A DNA stretch of 37,179 nucleotides from JALYUA01 sp038253555 (GTDB taxonomy: Bacteria; Acidobacteriota; Thermoanaerobaculia; UBA5066; Gp7-AA6): assembly GCA_038253555.1 (NCBI GenBank), contig JBBSGZ010000021.1, positions 1-37,179 of the forward strand. The letters run 5' to 3'. A program made the position numbers and the translations under genes. Shown here piece after piece: positions 24,929-31,824 of this stretch (the first letter of the stretch is position 1; each line of letters opens with the position of its first letter). The notes under the pieces are model-generated. The model did no database searches and was not told the DNA's origin. It worked only from the letters and a program-made list of their open reading frames with translations.

Positions 24929-24956
24929 CTTTCGGGTTCCTTTCGAACTTCTTTCG
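24929..24956. promoter_or_regulatory. Three CTTTCG direct repeats at an 11-bp period: candidate response-regulator site
   Basis: CTTTCG occurs at 24929-24934, 24940-24945 and 24951-24956, each exactly 11 bp from the next. OmpR/PhoB-family regulators, the class of the neighbouring KdpE-like protein, typically bind tandem direct repeats spaced by one helical turn (10-11 bp). The site lies 23 bp before the transporter GTG and between it and the divergent kinase, where an autoregulatory or transporter-controlling operator would be expected. Confidence 0.55.
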
Positions 24957-24979
24957 GCCCCCGTCGGCAGACTCGCTCC

Positions 24980-27070
24980 GTGAAAGACGCGGACCCCGCT
25001 CGCCCGGCTCCAGATTTCGAGACTCCCGCAGCGCGGCGCGGCGCAGATGAGCAAGCGCCACTTCCAAGACAGGAATCGGCGCTGCGAAGGCTTCGCAACA
25101 TCATTGTGGGCAAGCCGCGCGATCCCCTCGACCCCCAGGTCTTTCACGACGTCTCGCTCGTCGCCTTTCTGGCCTGGGTCGGGCTGGGCGCGGATGGGCT
25201 CTCCTCCTCCGCATACGGTCCGGAGGAGGCGTTCAAGGCGCTCGGACAGCACATGTATCTCGCGGTCTTTCTCTGCGTGATGATGGCGGGGACCGTCTTC
25301 ATCATCTCGTTCGCCTACAGCCTTCTGATCGAGCATTTCCCGGGAGGGGGCGGGGGATACCTCGTGGCCACGAAGCTGCTGGGTCCCCGCTTCGGGGTCG
25401 TGTCCGGCTGCGCGCTGATCGTCGACTATGTCTTAACCATTACGGTCTCCGTGGCCACCGGATGCGATGCGATTTTCAGCTTCCTGCCTCCGGCGTGGGC
25501 GCACTCCAAGCTCATGACGGAGGTCATGGTGCTCCTTCTCCTCGTGGTCCTGAATCTGCGGGGAGTCAAGGAATCCGTCAAATTCCTGTTGCCGATCTTT
25601 CTCGTCTTCGTCGCCACCCACGTGGTCCTGATCTCGTACGGACTGATCGATCACTTTTCGGCGCTTCCCGCCGTTCTGCATGGAGCGGTCAAGGAGGCTC
25701 GCACGACCTCTTCGGCCCTCGGCCTTCTTCCCACTCTATTCATCCTCCTGCGCGCCTACTCACTTGGCGGCGGAACCTACACCGGAATCGAGGCCGTCTC
25801 GAACGGTGTCCAGATCCTTCGCGAGCCGCGCGTCAAGAACGCGAAGAAGACGATGCTGTACATGGCCCTTTCGCTCGCCTTCACCGCGGGCGGCATTCTC
25901 TTCTGCTATCTGCTCATTCAGGCGCACTCCGTCCCTGGAAAGACCCTGAACGCCGTTCTGGCGGAGCAGCTCTTCGGGCCGTGGAAGCTCGGCGGCTTCA
26001 ATCTCGGCGGCACTCTGGTCATCGTCACGCTGGTGTCCGAGGGCGCGCTCCTTTTCGTCGCTGCTCAGACGGGATTCATCGACGGTCCGCGGATCCTCGC
26101 CAACATGGCCGTCGACTCGTGGGTGCCCCGCCGGTTCGCGCAGCTATCCGACCGGCTGGTCACGAAGAACGGGGTTTTCATGATGGGAGCCGGCGCTGTC
26201 GCGGTTCTCCTCTACTCGAAGGGAAAGAGCGATCTGCTGATCCTGATGTACTCGATCAATGTGTTCCTGACCTTCACGTTGACCGAGCTCGGGATGTCCC
26301 GGTTCTGGATTACGACGCGGCACAATCCCGAGCATCGGAACTGGCAGCGCAATCTCTCTATCCACGGCACGGGACTGACCATGTGCCTGTCGATCCTGAT
26401 CGTCAGTATCGTGGAGAAGTTTACCGAGGGCGGATGGCTGACGGTCGTTGTGACCACCGCGTTCATCCTTCTGGCATTTGCCATCCGGCGTCACTACGAC
26501 GGAGTCCGCGGGCAACTCCGACGGCTGGACGACACGCTTCTTCACATCCCGGTCCGCCCGCACGCGAGCTCCGATGCTCCTGTGGATCCGGCCCTGCCGG
26601 TCGCAGTCATCCTGGTCAACGGGTTCAGCGGTCTGGGGGTTCACACGTTCCTCACCACCCAGAAGCTCTTCCCCGGGCAGTTCAAGGATTACCTCTTCCT
26701 CTCCGTTGGAGTCATCGACTCCGCCACCTTCAAGGGCGCGGACGAGGTCGAGGCCTTGCAGCAAAACACGCGCGCGGATCTCGCGAAATACGTGGAGTTC
26801 GCCCGGCGGTTCGGCTTCCGCGGCGAGGCTCGCGAGGCGATCGCCACGGAGGTGGTTGAGACGCTCCTCGATCTCTCTCAACAGGCGCGTGAGGACTACC
26901 CGCGCTCCGTGTTCTTCGTGGGCGCTCTCGCCTTCGAGAAAGACAACCTCGCGCACCGGGTTCTCCACAACGAGACGGCGCTCGCGATTCAACGAAGGCT
27001 CCAGTTTGCGGGTCTCGAAACGGTCGTCTTGCCGGTCAGAGTCCGCCGGCCGGTCGGAAGCGCCGCCTGA
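24980..27070 (+). CDS. APC-superfamily transporter, KimA/KUP-like, probable potassium importer
   Basis: A 696-aa protein with a polar N-terminus (about 1-55), about twelve membrane helices (about 60-500) and a C-terminal cytoplasmic domain (about 510-690). The conserved segment ADGLSSSAYGPEEAF at the first helix, PGGGGGYLVATKLLG, YTGIEAVSNGVQ and the long soluble tail resemble KimA (YdaO)-type importers, which take up K+ and are c-di-AMP regulated in Bacillus. An amino-acid permease role cannot be excluded. The divergent KdpDE-like pair supports a potassium role by context. The GTG start lacks a Shine-Dalgarno, so the start is tentative. A small membrane protein follows after 2 bp. Confidence 0.8.
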   Translation: MKDADPARPAPDFETPAARRGADEQAPLPRQESALRRLRNIIVGKPRDPLDPQVFHDVSLVAFLAWVGLGADGLSSSAYGPEEAFKALGQHMYLAVFLCVMMAGTVFIISFAYSLLIEHFPGGGGGYLVATKLLGPRFGVVSGCALIVDYVLTITVSVATGCDAIFSFLPPAWAHSKLMTEVMVLLLLVVLNLRGVKESVKFLLPIFLVFVATHVVLISYGLIDHFSALPAVLHGAVKEARTTSSALGLLPTLFILLRAYSLGGGTYTGIEAVSNGVQILREPRVKNAKKTMLYMALSLAFTAGGILFCYLLIQAHSVPGKTLNAVLAEQLFGPWKLGGFNLGGTLVIVTLVSEGALLFVAAQTGFIDGPRILANMAVDSWVPRRFAQLSDRLVTKNGVFMMGAGAVAVLLYSKGKSDLLILMYSINVFLTFTLTELGMSRFWITTRHNPEHRNWQRNLSIHGTGLTMCLSILIVSIVEKFTEGGWLTVVVTTAFILLAFAIRRHYDGVRGQLRRLDDTLLHIPVRPHASSDAPVDPALPVAVILVNGFSGLGVHTFLTTQKLFPGQFKDYLFLSVGVIDSATFKGADEVEALQQNTRADLAKYVEFARRFGFRGEAREAIATEVVETLLDLSQQAREDYPRSVFFVGALAFEKDNLAHRVLHNETALAIQRRLQFAGLETVVLPVRVRRPVGSAA

Positions 27071-27072
27071 TC

Positions 27073-27324
27073 ATGCGGGTTCCGAAAGGCCGCGATTCCC
27101 TGGCGCGCGTTTCCGCAGTGATCCTGGGCGTCGTCGGTTTCCCCGTTTTTCTTGTTGTCGCGGAATGGTTTCCCGCGGGTACGCTCCGGTCCATCTGTTT
27201 CCTCGCGGCAGGCGCGGCTGCGATTGCCGCTGTCGCCTTGATTGCGGAATACCTCGAGGTGCGCGTGGACCCGGGCGCGCGCGGTCGCTCGACCGAGACG
27301 AGGGGACAGCACAGCGGACGCTGA
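27073..27324 (+). CDS. Small two-helix membrane protein, unknown
   Basis: An 83-aa protein starting two bases after the transporter stop, hence almost certainly co-translated with it. It has two hydrophobic helices (about residues 12-30 and 38-60) and a charged tail ending at the edge of the tRNA remnant. I do not recognise a family. Its position suggests an accessory or stability factor for the transporter, but this is only context. Confidence 0.55.
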   Translation: MRVPKGRDSLARVSAVILGVVGFPVFLVVAEWFPAGTLRSICFLAAGAAAIAAVALIAEYLEVRVDPGARGRSTETRGQHSGR

Positions 27325-27352
27325 TCTCGGCTTCGCCGCAGCGACCCGCGGG

Positions 27353-27449
27353 CGCAGCCCTCTCAAGGCGGCGTCCTTTGAGCGCGGCTGCGCCGCGGGC
27401 GCGCCTTCGCGGCGCGACACGGGTTCGATTCCCGTATGGGCTACCAGTT
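27353..27449 (+). repeat. Broken tRNA-Glu copy (candidate attachment-site repeat)
   Basis: Two pieces of tRNA-Glu(CTC) are present in order. At 27353-27369 are 17 bp of the anticodon arm, identical to 21081-21097. At 27419-27449 are 31 bp of the T arm, acceptor strand, CCA and three following bases, identical to 21104-21134. Forty-nine GC-rich, hairpin-forming bases separate the pieces, and the 5' half of the tRNA is missing, so this is not a functional tRNA. A 3'-end tRNA duplicate about 6.3 kb from the intact gene is what integration at a tRNA leaves behind. The remaining non-coding bases up to 27643 show no gene or clear promoter. Confidence 0.85.
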
Positions 27450-27643
27450 CTCTGTTCGTGTGACGCTTCTCGCCGTCGGCGGCGCGCGCGATCCCGGTTC
27501 CCTCATTTCCGTTGCTTCCCGACCCCTCCGAATCGTCCCCTGTCGCTGGTCGGGACGACGAACAATGGCGTTTCCGGCGTAAACGGGTTCACAATTCGTG
27601 TCACGTCTTCAGGACGATCCTGGCGTAAGTCTCTGTAAACAAA

Positions 27644-28048
27644 ATGAGCGGGCCCATGGCGCGAATGTTGTATCCGGCTCGGACAGACATCGACGTGATG
27701 GACAACTCGAAGCCTCCTGAGCCGGTCGTTTACGGCGTCTGGGCGGACCACTCCACTCTCAAGAGGGAGTCGCTCGGGCCTCTGTTCGTCCGCATCTCGA
27801 TCGGACTGCGGGGCCCTGTCGACGGTCACTGGCGGGATTCGTACCTCTCTGTGCGCTCGGACCTGGAGGCGTTTGTCCGATTCACGCTCGACCGCGAATC
27901 CGACCAGATCTCCTTTACCTTCCGACCGGCGGAGCCGACGGCGGATGTCGAGGCGCTGATCGAGCGCCTGGATCTCGCAATCGAGCTCGCGAACCTGCAT
28001 GCGACCGCGGCGGCCGAGGCGATTCAGAGAAGGAAGGCGGGCGCGTGA
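27644..28048 (+). CDS. Hypothetical protein, coupled to next gene
   Basis: A 134-aa frame with no family I recognise. It looks like a soluble alpha/beta protein: a beta-rich middle (PLFVRISIGLRGP, DQISFTFRPAE) and a C-terminal helix (DVEALIERLDLAIELANLH). ATGs at 27644, 27656 and 27698 are all possible, and none has a good Shine-Dalgarno. The stop overlaps the next GTG as GTGA, which supports both frames being genuine. Confidence 0.5.
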   Translation: MSGPMARMLYPARTDIDVMDNSKPPEPVVYGVWADHSTLKRESLGPLFVRISIGLRGPVDGHWRDSYLSVRSDLEAFVRFTLDRESDQISFTFRPAEPTADVEALIERLDLAIELANLHATAAAEAIQRRKAGA

Positions 28049-28323
28049 ACGTCGATGACAGGCGGCGAGGGCCGCGACGCGCCCCGAAGCCGGAGCCCCT
28101 CCCATCAACCGGCGAAGAGATCCTCGCGCTGGCGGGTCGCGCCGGACTCGACGCCCATTCGGCCCAGCACCTGCGGCGCCTGATGTTCGATTGGTCGCAG
28201 CGTTTCCGCCGGCGTCTCTCGACGTCCGCGGAGGGTATTCCCGACGAGGCTTTGATGGCGCTCACCGTCTCGTACCTCCGGCGTCTGCGCAAAGGGGAGC
28301 AGCGCCGCGCGTCCGGAGGTTGA
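28045..28323 (+). CDS. Hypothetical small helical protein
   Basis: A 92-aa basic protein, predicted mostly helical after a proline-rich N-terminus, with LMFDWSQRFRRRLS and LTVSYLRRLRKGEQRR. I do not recognise it. The GTG start overlaps the previous stop, so the two are probably translated together. It is convergent with the ABC permease gene, with only 30 bp between their stops. Confidence 0.5.
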   Translation: MNVDDRRRGPRRAPKPEPLPSTGEEILALAGRAGLDAHSAQHLRRLMFDWSQRFRRRLSTSAEGIPDEALMALTVSYLRRLRKGEQRRASGG

Positions 28324-28347
28324 ACCCGGTCGCCTGCGGATGACGAC

Positions 28348-28367
28348 GGGAAGCTACGAGGCTTCCC
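28348..28367. terminator. Putative hairpin between convergent genes
   Basis: A 7-bp stem (gggaagc at 28348-28354 with gcttccc at 28361-28367) and a tacgag loop span the end of the leftward permease gene. It is the only stem seen between the convergent stops. It has no T-tract, so terminator function is uncertain. Confidence 0.3.
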
Positions 28368-29715
28368 GGGCCGCGGGCGCGGGAGTCGCCTTGCCGGGCG
28401 AATAGCGGACCCAGCGCAGGATCTCCGGGATCGTCGGCTTCTTGCCGTACATCAGGATCCCGACGCGGTAAACGCGCCCGGCAAACCAGGCGAGTCCGAC
28501 GGTCGTCCCGGCGAGCAGGGCGACGGAGAGAAGGATCTGCCAGGTGGGCACCTGCCCGAGGGCCGTCCGCAGAAACATCATGAGCGGAGCTGTGAATGGA
28601 AGGAGGGAGACGAAAACCGCGAGCCCTCCCGAGGGGTTGTTCATCACGGCCGGGTAGACGGCGATCCCCGAGACGATCATCGCCATCGGAATCATCGCGA
28701 GCTGCTGCGCCTCCTGGTCGGTGTTGAACGGCGCCGCGATCGCGGTGTAGATGCTGGCGTAGAGGAAATATCCGAACAGAAAGAAGAGGACGAAGAACCC
28801 GAGCATCGACAGAGGAATCTTCGGCGCCATGTCGGATCCCGCGAGCATGCTCGCGATGCCGGGCAGAGAGAGATTCATCGCGATCAGCGACCAGGCCAGA
28901 TACTGCGCCAATCCGACGAGGCCGATCCCGATGATCTTGCCGAGCATCAGCTCCGTCGGGCGCACCGAGGCGATGACGATCTCGACGATCCTGTTGCTCT
29001 TCTCTTCGATGACGCCGCGCATGACCTGGTACCCGTACATGAAAAACGTCGAGTACATCAGGAAAAAGAAGACCATGGCCGCGATGATCCCCGCGCCCTT
29101 CTCCTCGGCCGTTCCGGATTCCGTGATCTTGAAGGCGCGAAGGTCGACCCGCTTATCGAGCTCGTTTCCGACTTCCGGAGCGAGGCCGTGCGCGACAATC
29201 TTCTCGCGCAGCCGCACGTGGTTGATGGCGCGTTCGAGCTGGTTCTGCGTCATCCACTCCGAGACCGCGGTCGAGTAGTATTCCACCTCGTCTTTCTGCA
29301 GCCTCGCCGGATCGAGGATCAGATACGCGTTCAACTTCTTCGCGAGGACTTCCTTCCGCAGGACTTCCTTGGTCTTCTCGAGATCGCCGGTCACGGGCCT
29401 TTGCTCGACGACCCAGTGGACCGTCTGGCGCTTCGGCGCGCCCTCGCTCCTCATCTCCCCGCCGGAGCCTTCGCCCGCGACCGCGGTCGAGGCGGGGTGC
29501 GTCAGCTCCGACGCGAGAGGCGCGTACAGGTGACCCGTCATGTCGACGACAGCCAGTCGGCGCTCGCCGCCCGACTTGCGGGCGATGGCGATCTGCACGA
29601 TGAACAACCCCACGAAAAGGAACGGGATGATGAGAGTGGCGATCCAGAACGCCTTCGTGCGGATCCGCTCGGTGTATTCGCGGCGGACGATCGCGAAGAT
29701 CTTCTTCCAGTTCAT
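28354..29715 (-). CDS. ABC-2 type exporter permease, NatB-like
   Basis: A 453-aa membrane permease. It opens MNWKKIFAIVRREYTERIRTKAFWI, typical of ABC-2/NatB permeases, with a first helix at about residues 23-45. A large extracytoplasmic domain follows (about 50-210), then five or six helices (about 215-430). The conserved segment GVIEEKSNRIVEIVIASVRP and TDQEAQQLAMIPMAM match the family. Relatives export sodium ions, antibiotics or lipids; the substrate here is unknown. The ATPase gene lies 7 bp upstream on the same strand. Confidence 0.9.
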   Translation of the reverse strand: MNWKKIFAIVRREYTERIRTKAFWIATLIIPFLFVGLFIVQIAIARKSGGERRLAVVDMTGHLYAPLASELTHPASTAVAGEGSGGEMRSEGAPKRQTVHWVVEQRPVTGDLEKTKEVLRKEVLAKKLNAYLILDPARLQKDEVEYYSTAVSEWMTQNQLERAINHVRLREKIVAHGLAPEVGNELDKRVDLRAFKITESGTAEEKGAGIIAAMVFFFLMYSTFFMYGYQVMRGVIEEKSNRIVEIVIASVRPTELMLGKIIGIGLVGLAQYLAWSLIAMNLSLPGIASMLAGSDMAPKIPLSMLGFFVLFFLFGYFLYASIYTAIAAPFNTDQEAQQLAMIPMAMIVSGIAVYPAVMNNPSGGLAVFVSLLPFTAPLMMFLRTALGQVPTWQILLSVALLAGTTVGLAWFAGRVYRVGILMYGKKPTIPEILRWVRYSPGKATPAPAAREAS

Positions 29716-29722
29716 GCGCTCC

Positions 29723-30649
29723 TCATGAGAAGGTCCGGGTGTCGTCGAGCCCCGCCTTCTGGACGGCGGAAAGGTAGATTTCTTCGAGCTCCGGCTCGCG
29801 ATCCGAGAACGAGGTCACCTCGTAACGCCCGATCGCGTTGCGCAGAAAGCCCTGGCGGTCGACTCCCGGCGCGAGAGAGATCACATAGGCGCCGTTGACG
29901 GCCTGTGACGCCGAGACTCCCGGGAGAGCGGCGACCTCCTCGGCGGACGCCCGCAGCGTCATCCGGATCTGACCCTCCGCCTGCGTGCGCTTCAGCTCCC
30001 TGAGGTTGCCCTCGAGGATCTTCTTCGACTTCGCCATCAGGCAGATTTCGTCGCAGAGTTTCTCGGCCTGTTCGAGCACGTGCGTCGAGAAGACGATGGT
30101 TTTGCCCCTGGCCCGGAAGGCGGTCAGGTAGTCCTTCACCAGCGCGGTGTTGATGGGGTCGAGACCCGAGAACACCTCGTCTAAGATGAGCACCTCGGGG
30201 TCGTGCACGATCGTGGCGATGAACTGGACTTTCTGCTGCATGCCCTTGGAGAGCTCGTCCACTTTCTTGTTGAGCCAGGGACGCAGTTCCATCTTGTCGA
30301 GCCACTCCGCGATCCGGGCGCGAGCCGTTTCGCGGTTCACTTCCTTAATCGCGGCCAGGAAGTAGAGGTGATCGATGACTTTCATCTTGCGGTAGAGCCC
30401 GCGTTCCTCCGGCAGGTAGCCGATGCGGTTCTGCGTCTCGCGATCCATCGGCCGTCCCAGGACGTTGATTTCGCCCGTATCGGGGGCGGTGATGTTCATC
30501 GCCATCCGGATCGTCGTCGTCTTGCCCGCGCCGTTCGGGCCAAGCAGGCCGAAGACGATCCCCCGGGGGACCCGGAAGGAGAGGTCATCGACCGCGCGGA
30601 ACTTCCCGAAGGACTTGGATACGTTCTTCAGCTCGATTGCGGTGTCCAT
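29723..30649 (-). CDS. ABC transporter ATP-binding protein, NatA-like
   Basis: A 308-aa ATPase partner for the adjacent permease. The ATG at 30649 follows an AGGAA ribosome site and begins MDTAIELKNVSKSFG; the frame upstream to 30706 is not family-like. Walker A is GPNGAGKTTT (37-46), the signature is LSKGMQQKV, Walker B is VLILDEVFSGLDP, and the H-loop is STHVLEQAE. The residue after the catalytic Asp-Glu is Val where Pro is usual. A C-terminal extension of about 80 aa, common in this subfamily, follows the nucleotide domain. Confidence 0.92.
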   Translation of the reverse strand: MDTAIELKNVSKSFGKFRAVDDLSFRVPRGIVFGLLGPNGAGKTTTIRMAMNITAPDTGEINVLGRPMDRETQNRIGYLPEERGLYRKMKVIDHLYFLAAIKEVNRETARARIAEWLDKMELRPWLNKKVDELSKGMQQKVQFIATIVHDPEVLILDEVFSGLDPINTALVKDYLTAFRARGKTIVFSTHVLEQAEKLCDEICLMAKSKKILEGNLRELKRTQAEGQIRMTLRASAEEVAALPGVSASQAVNGAYVISLAPGVDRQGFLRNAIGRYEVTSFSDREPELEEIYLSAVQKAGLDDTRTFS

Positions 30650-30716
30650 ATTTGTTCCTGCGTCACTTACGGTCTCGAGGGGGTTGGGGTTGCAACGATA
30701 GCCCATCAGGCGCTTC

Positions 30717-30908
30717 GCGAGGGGCGAGGGGGGGGCGCTTCGCGCCGGGGGACGGGCGAGGGGCGAAGGGCGAAGGGGATCGGGAACGCACCCGTTGTGA
30801 CGCGGGAAGAAATCTTTGAACGCTTGCCGGTTTTCGTCCAGCGCCCAGCGCCCAGCGCCCAGCGCCCTCCCCCGCGCCCCGCGCCTTGCTTCCGCGCCTT
30901 GGCCCCCT
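30717..30908. repeat. Inverted pair of heptanucleotide arrays upstream of tRNA-Ser
   Basis: The left arm has gcgaggg twice (30717-30730) and gggcgag, gggcgaa, gggcgaa, ggggatc (30754-30781), separated by a small cgcttcgcg palindrome. The right arm at 30839-30908 is ten heptads: cagcgcc four times in perfect tandem (30839-30866), then progressively diverged units. The spacer of about 57 bp shows no gene. This is the longest array in the window and fills the space between the ABC ATPase start and tRNA-Ser. Confidence 0.85.
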
Positions 30909-30928
30909 TGCGCTCCGAATGCTAGGAT
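30899..30928 (+). promoter_or_regulatory. Candidate promoter for tRNA-Ser
   Basis: TTGGCC at 30899-30904, an 18-bp spacer, and an extended -10 TGC-TAGGAT (box at 30923-30928), ending 18 bases before the tRNA 5' end. The -35 box overlaps the last heptads of the repeat array. Confidence 0.4.
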
Positions 30929-30946
30929 TCCGCCCCCCGACCGTCC

Positions 30947-31036
30947 GGAGAGGTGCTGGAGTGGTTGATCAGGCCGGTCTCGAAAACCGGTAAGCCCGAA
31001 AGGGCTTCGAGGGTTCGAACCCCTCCCTCTCCGCCA
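30947..31036 (+). tRNA. tRNA-Ser (anticodon CGA)
   Basis: A 90-nt class II tRNA with encoded CCA. The acceptor stem is ggagagg/cctctcc. The anticodon stem ccggt/accgg encloses loop ctcgaaa, giving anticodon CGA (reads UCG). The long variable arm (gcccgaaagggc type) is typical of tRNA-Ser. The T arm is gagggttcgaacccctc and the discriminator is G. Confidence 0.95.
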
Positions 31037-31083
31037 ATTCGTCCTCTTTGCTCGAAGGAACCCGCCGGGTCAGAGCCCGGGAC

Positions 31084-31569
31084 TTACCCTCGTCTCGCCC
31101 GGAAGAAGGTCCGAAGAAGCTCCGCGCTTTCCTCGGCCAGGAGCCCGCCTTCGACCGCGCAGCGGTGGTTCAACCGGGGATCCGCCGGTATGTTCCCGAG
31201 GGTCCCGCAGTAGCCCGCCTTGGGATCGGCGCAGCCGAAGACAATCCTCTCGACCCGGGCGTTGACGGCCGCGCCGGCGCACATCGGGCAGGGCTCCAGA
31301 GTGGCGTAGAGCGTCGCGCCTTCGAGGTGCCAGGTCCCGGCGGTTTCTCCCGCCTCTCGCAGCGCCTCGATTTCGGCATGGTGCGTCGGGTCGCGGAGCG
31401 CCTCCCTCCGGTTGCGTCCCCGGCCGACGATGCGACCGTCCATGACGACCACGGCGCCGACCGGCACCTCCCGCTCTGCGTAGGCGATCCGGGCAAAAGC
31501 GAGCGCTTCCCGCTGGTAGGTCTCGTCGACCGGCGTGAATCGAGGCGGCGAGGGAGGCGGGAAGTTCAT
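31084..31569 (-). CDS. tadA: tRNA(Arg)-specific adenosine-34 deaminase
   Basis: A 161-aa zinc deaminase that converts A34 to inosine in the wobble position of tRNA-Arg(ACG), letting it read CGU, CGC and CGA. The zinc and catalytic motif HAE is at residues 64-66 (THHAEIEALREAG), and PCPMC at 93-97 supplies two cysteine ligands. DPKAGYCGTLGNI is typical of TadA rather than of guanine or cytosine deaminases. The N-terminus is slightly long and proline-rich. It lies on the opposite strand between two tRNA genes, one of which is its expected substrate. Confidence 0.95.
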   Translation of the reverse strand: MNFPPPSPPRFTPVDETYQREALAFARIAYAEREVPVGAVVVMDGRIVGRGRNRREALRDPTHHAEIEALREAGETAGTWHLEGATLYATLEPCPMCAGAAVNARVERIVFGCADPKAGYCGTLGNIPADPRLNHRCAVEGGLLAEESAELLRTFFRARRG

Positions 31570-31621
31570 CCCGGGAAGGATAAACCGGCGCCCGAAGTTT
31601 CGTTGGCTGCGGCGGATAGCC

Positions 31622-31650
31622 TTGAAAAGGTGGTCCGATTCCGTTAGCCT
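31622..31650 (+). promoter_or_regulatory. Candidate promoter for tRNA-Arg
   Basis: TTGAAA at 31622-31627, a 17-bp spacer and TAGCCT at 31645-31650, 11 bases before the tRNA. The -35 box is good and the -10 weak. The region is also upstream of the divergent tadA. Confidence 0.4.
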
Positions 31651-31661
31651 CCGCGGTTCCT

Positions 31662-31738
31662 GCGCCCATAGCTCAACTGGATAGAGCGTCTGACTACGGA
31701 TCAGGAGGTTGGGGGTTCAAGTCCTCCTGGGCGCACCA
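31662..31738 (+). tRNA. tRNA-Arg (anticodon ACG)
   Basis: A 77-nt tRNA with encoded CCA. The acceptor stem gcgccca/tgggcgc is perfect. The D arm contains agctcaactggatagagc. The anticodon stem tctga/tcagg encloses loop ctacgga, giving anticodon ACG, whose A34 is the TadA substrate. The T arm is aggggg-type, ggggttcaagtcctcc, with imperfect pairing as is common. Confidence 0.95.
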
Positions 31739-31743
31739 ATTTC

Positions 31744-31759
31744 CCCGCCTTCCGGCGGG
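31744..31759 (+). terminator. Weak hairpin after tRNA-Arg
   Basis: A 6-bp stem (cccgcc with ggcggg) and a TTCC loop lie six bases after the tRNA end, followed by ctttcccc rather than a clean T-run. It could be a processing or termination signal. Confidence 0.35.
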
Positions 31760-31778
31760 AGAACTTTCCCCTGCCATC

Positions 31779-31800
31779 ACCGTAAAAAGCAGTACCGTAA
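31779..31800. promoter_or_regulatory. Direct repeat in the efflux operon leader
   Basis: ACCGTAA occurs at 31779-31785 and 31794-31800 (15 bp start to start), 24 bases before the adaptor gene ATG. It could be an operator half-site pair; no regulator gene is adjacent. A clear GAGGAG ribosome site at 31813-31818 follows. Confidence 0.3.
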
Positions 31801-31824
31801 GGGTTCACGTACGAGGAGCGCCTG

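Noticed and set aside
24869..24979. Riboswitch (for example c-di-AMP ydaO type) before the transporter
   Set aside because: The 111-bp region is too short and shows none of the conserved ydaO elements I would expect.
25462..26859. 465-aa frame inside the transporter gene
   Set aside because: Shadow of the transporter with no domain-like features.
27353..27449. Functional second tRNA-Glu, possibly intron-containing
   Set aside because: The 5' acceptor strand and D arm are missing, so no cloverleaf can form even if the 49-bp insert were removed.
27503..28108. 201-aa minus-strand frame
   Set aside because: Antisense to two coupled plus-strand frames; composition is shadow-like.
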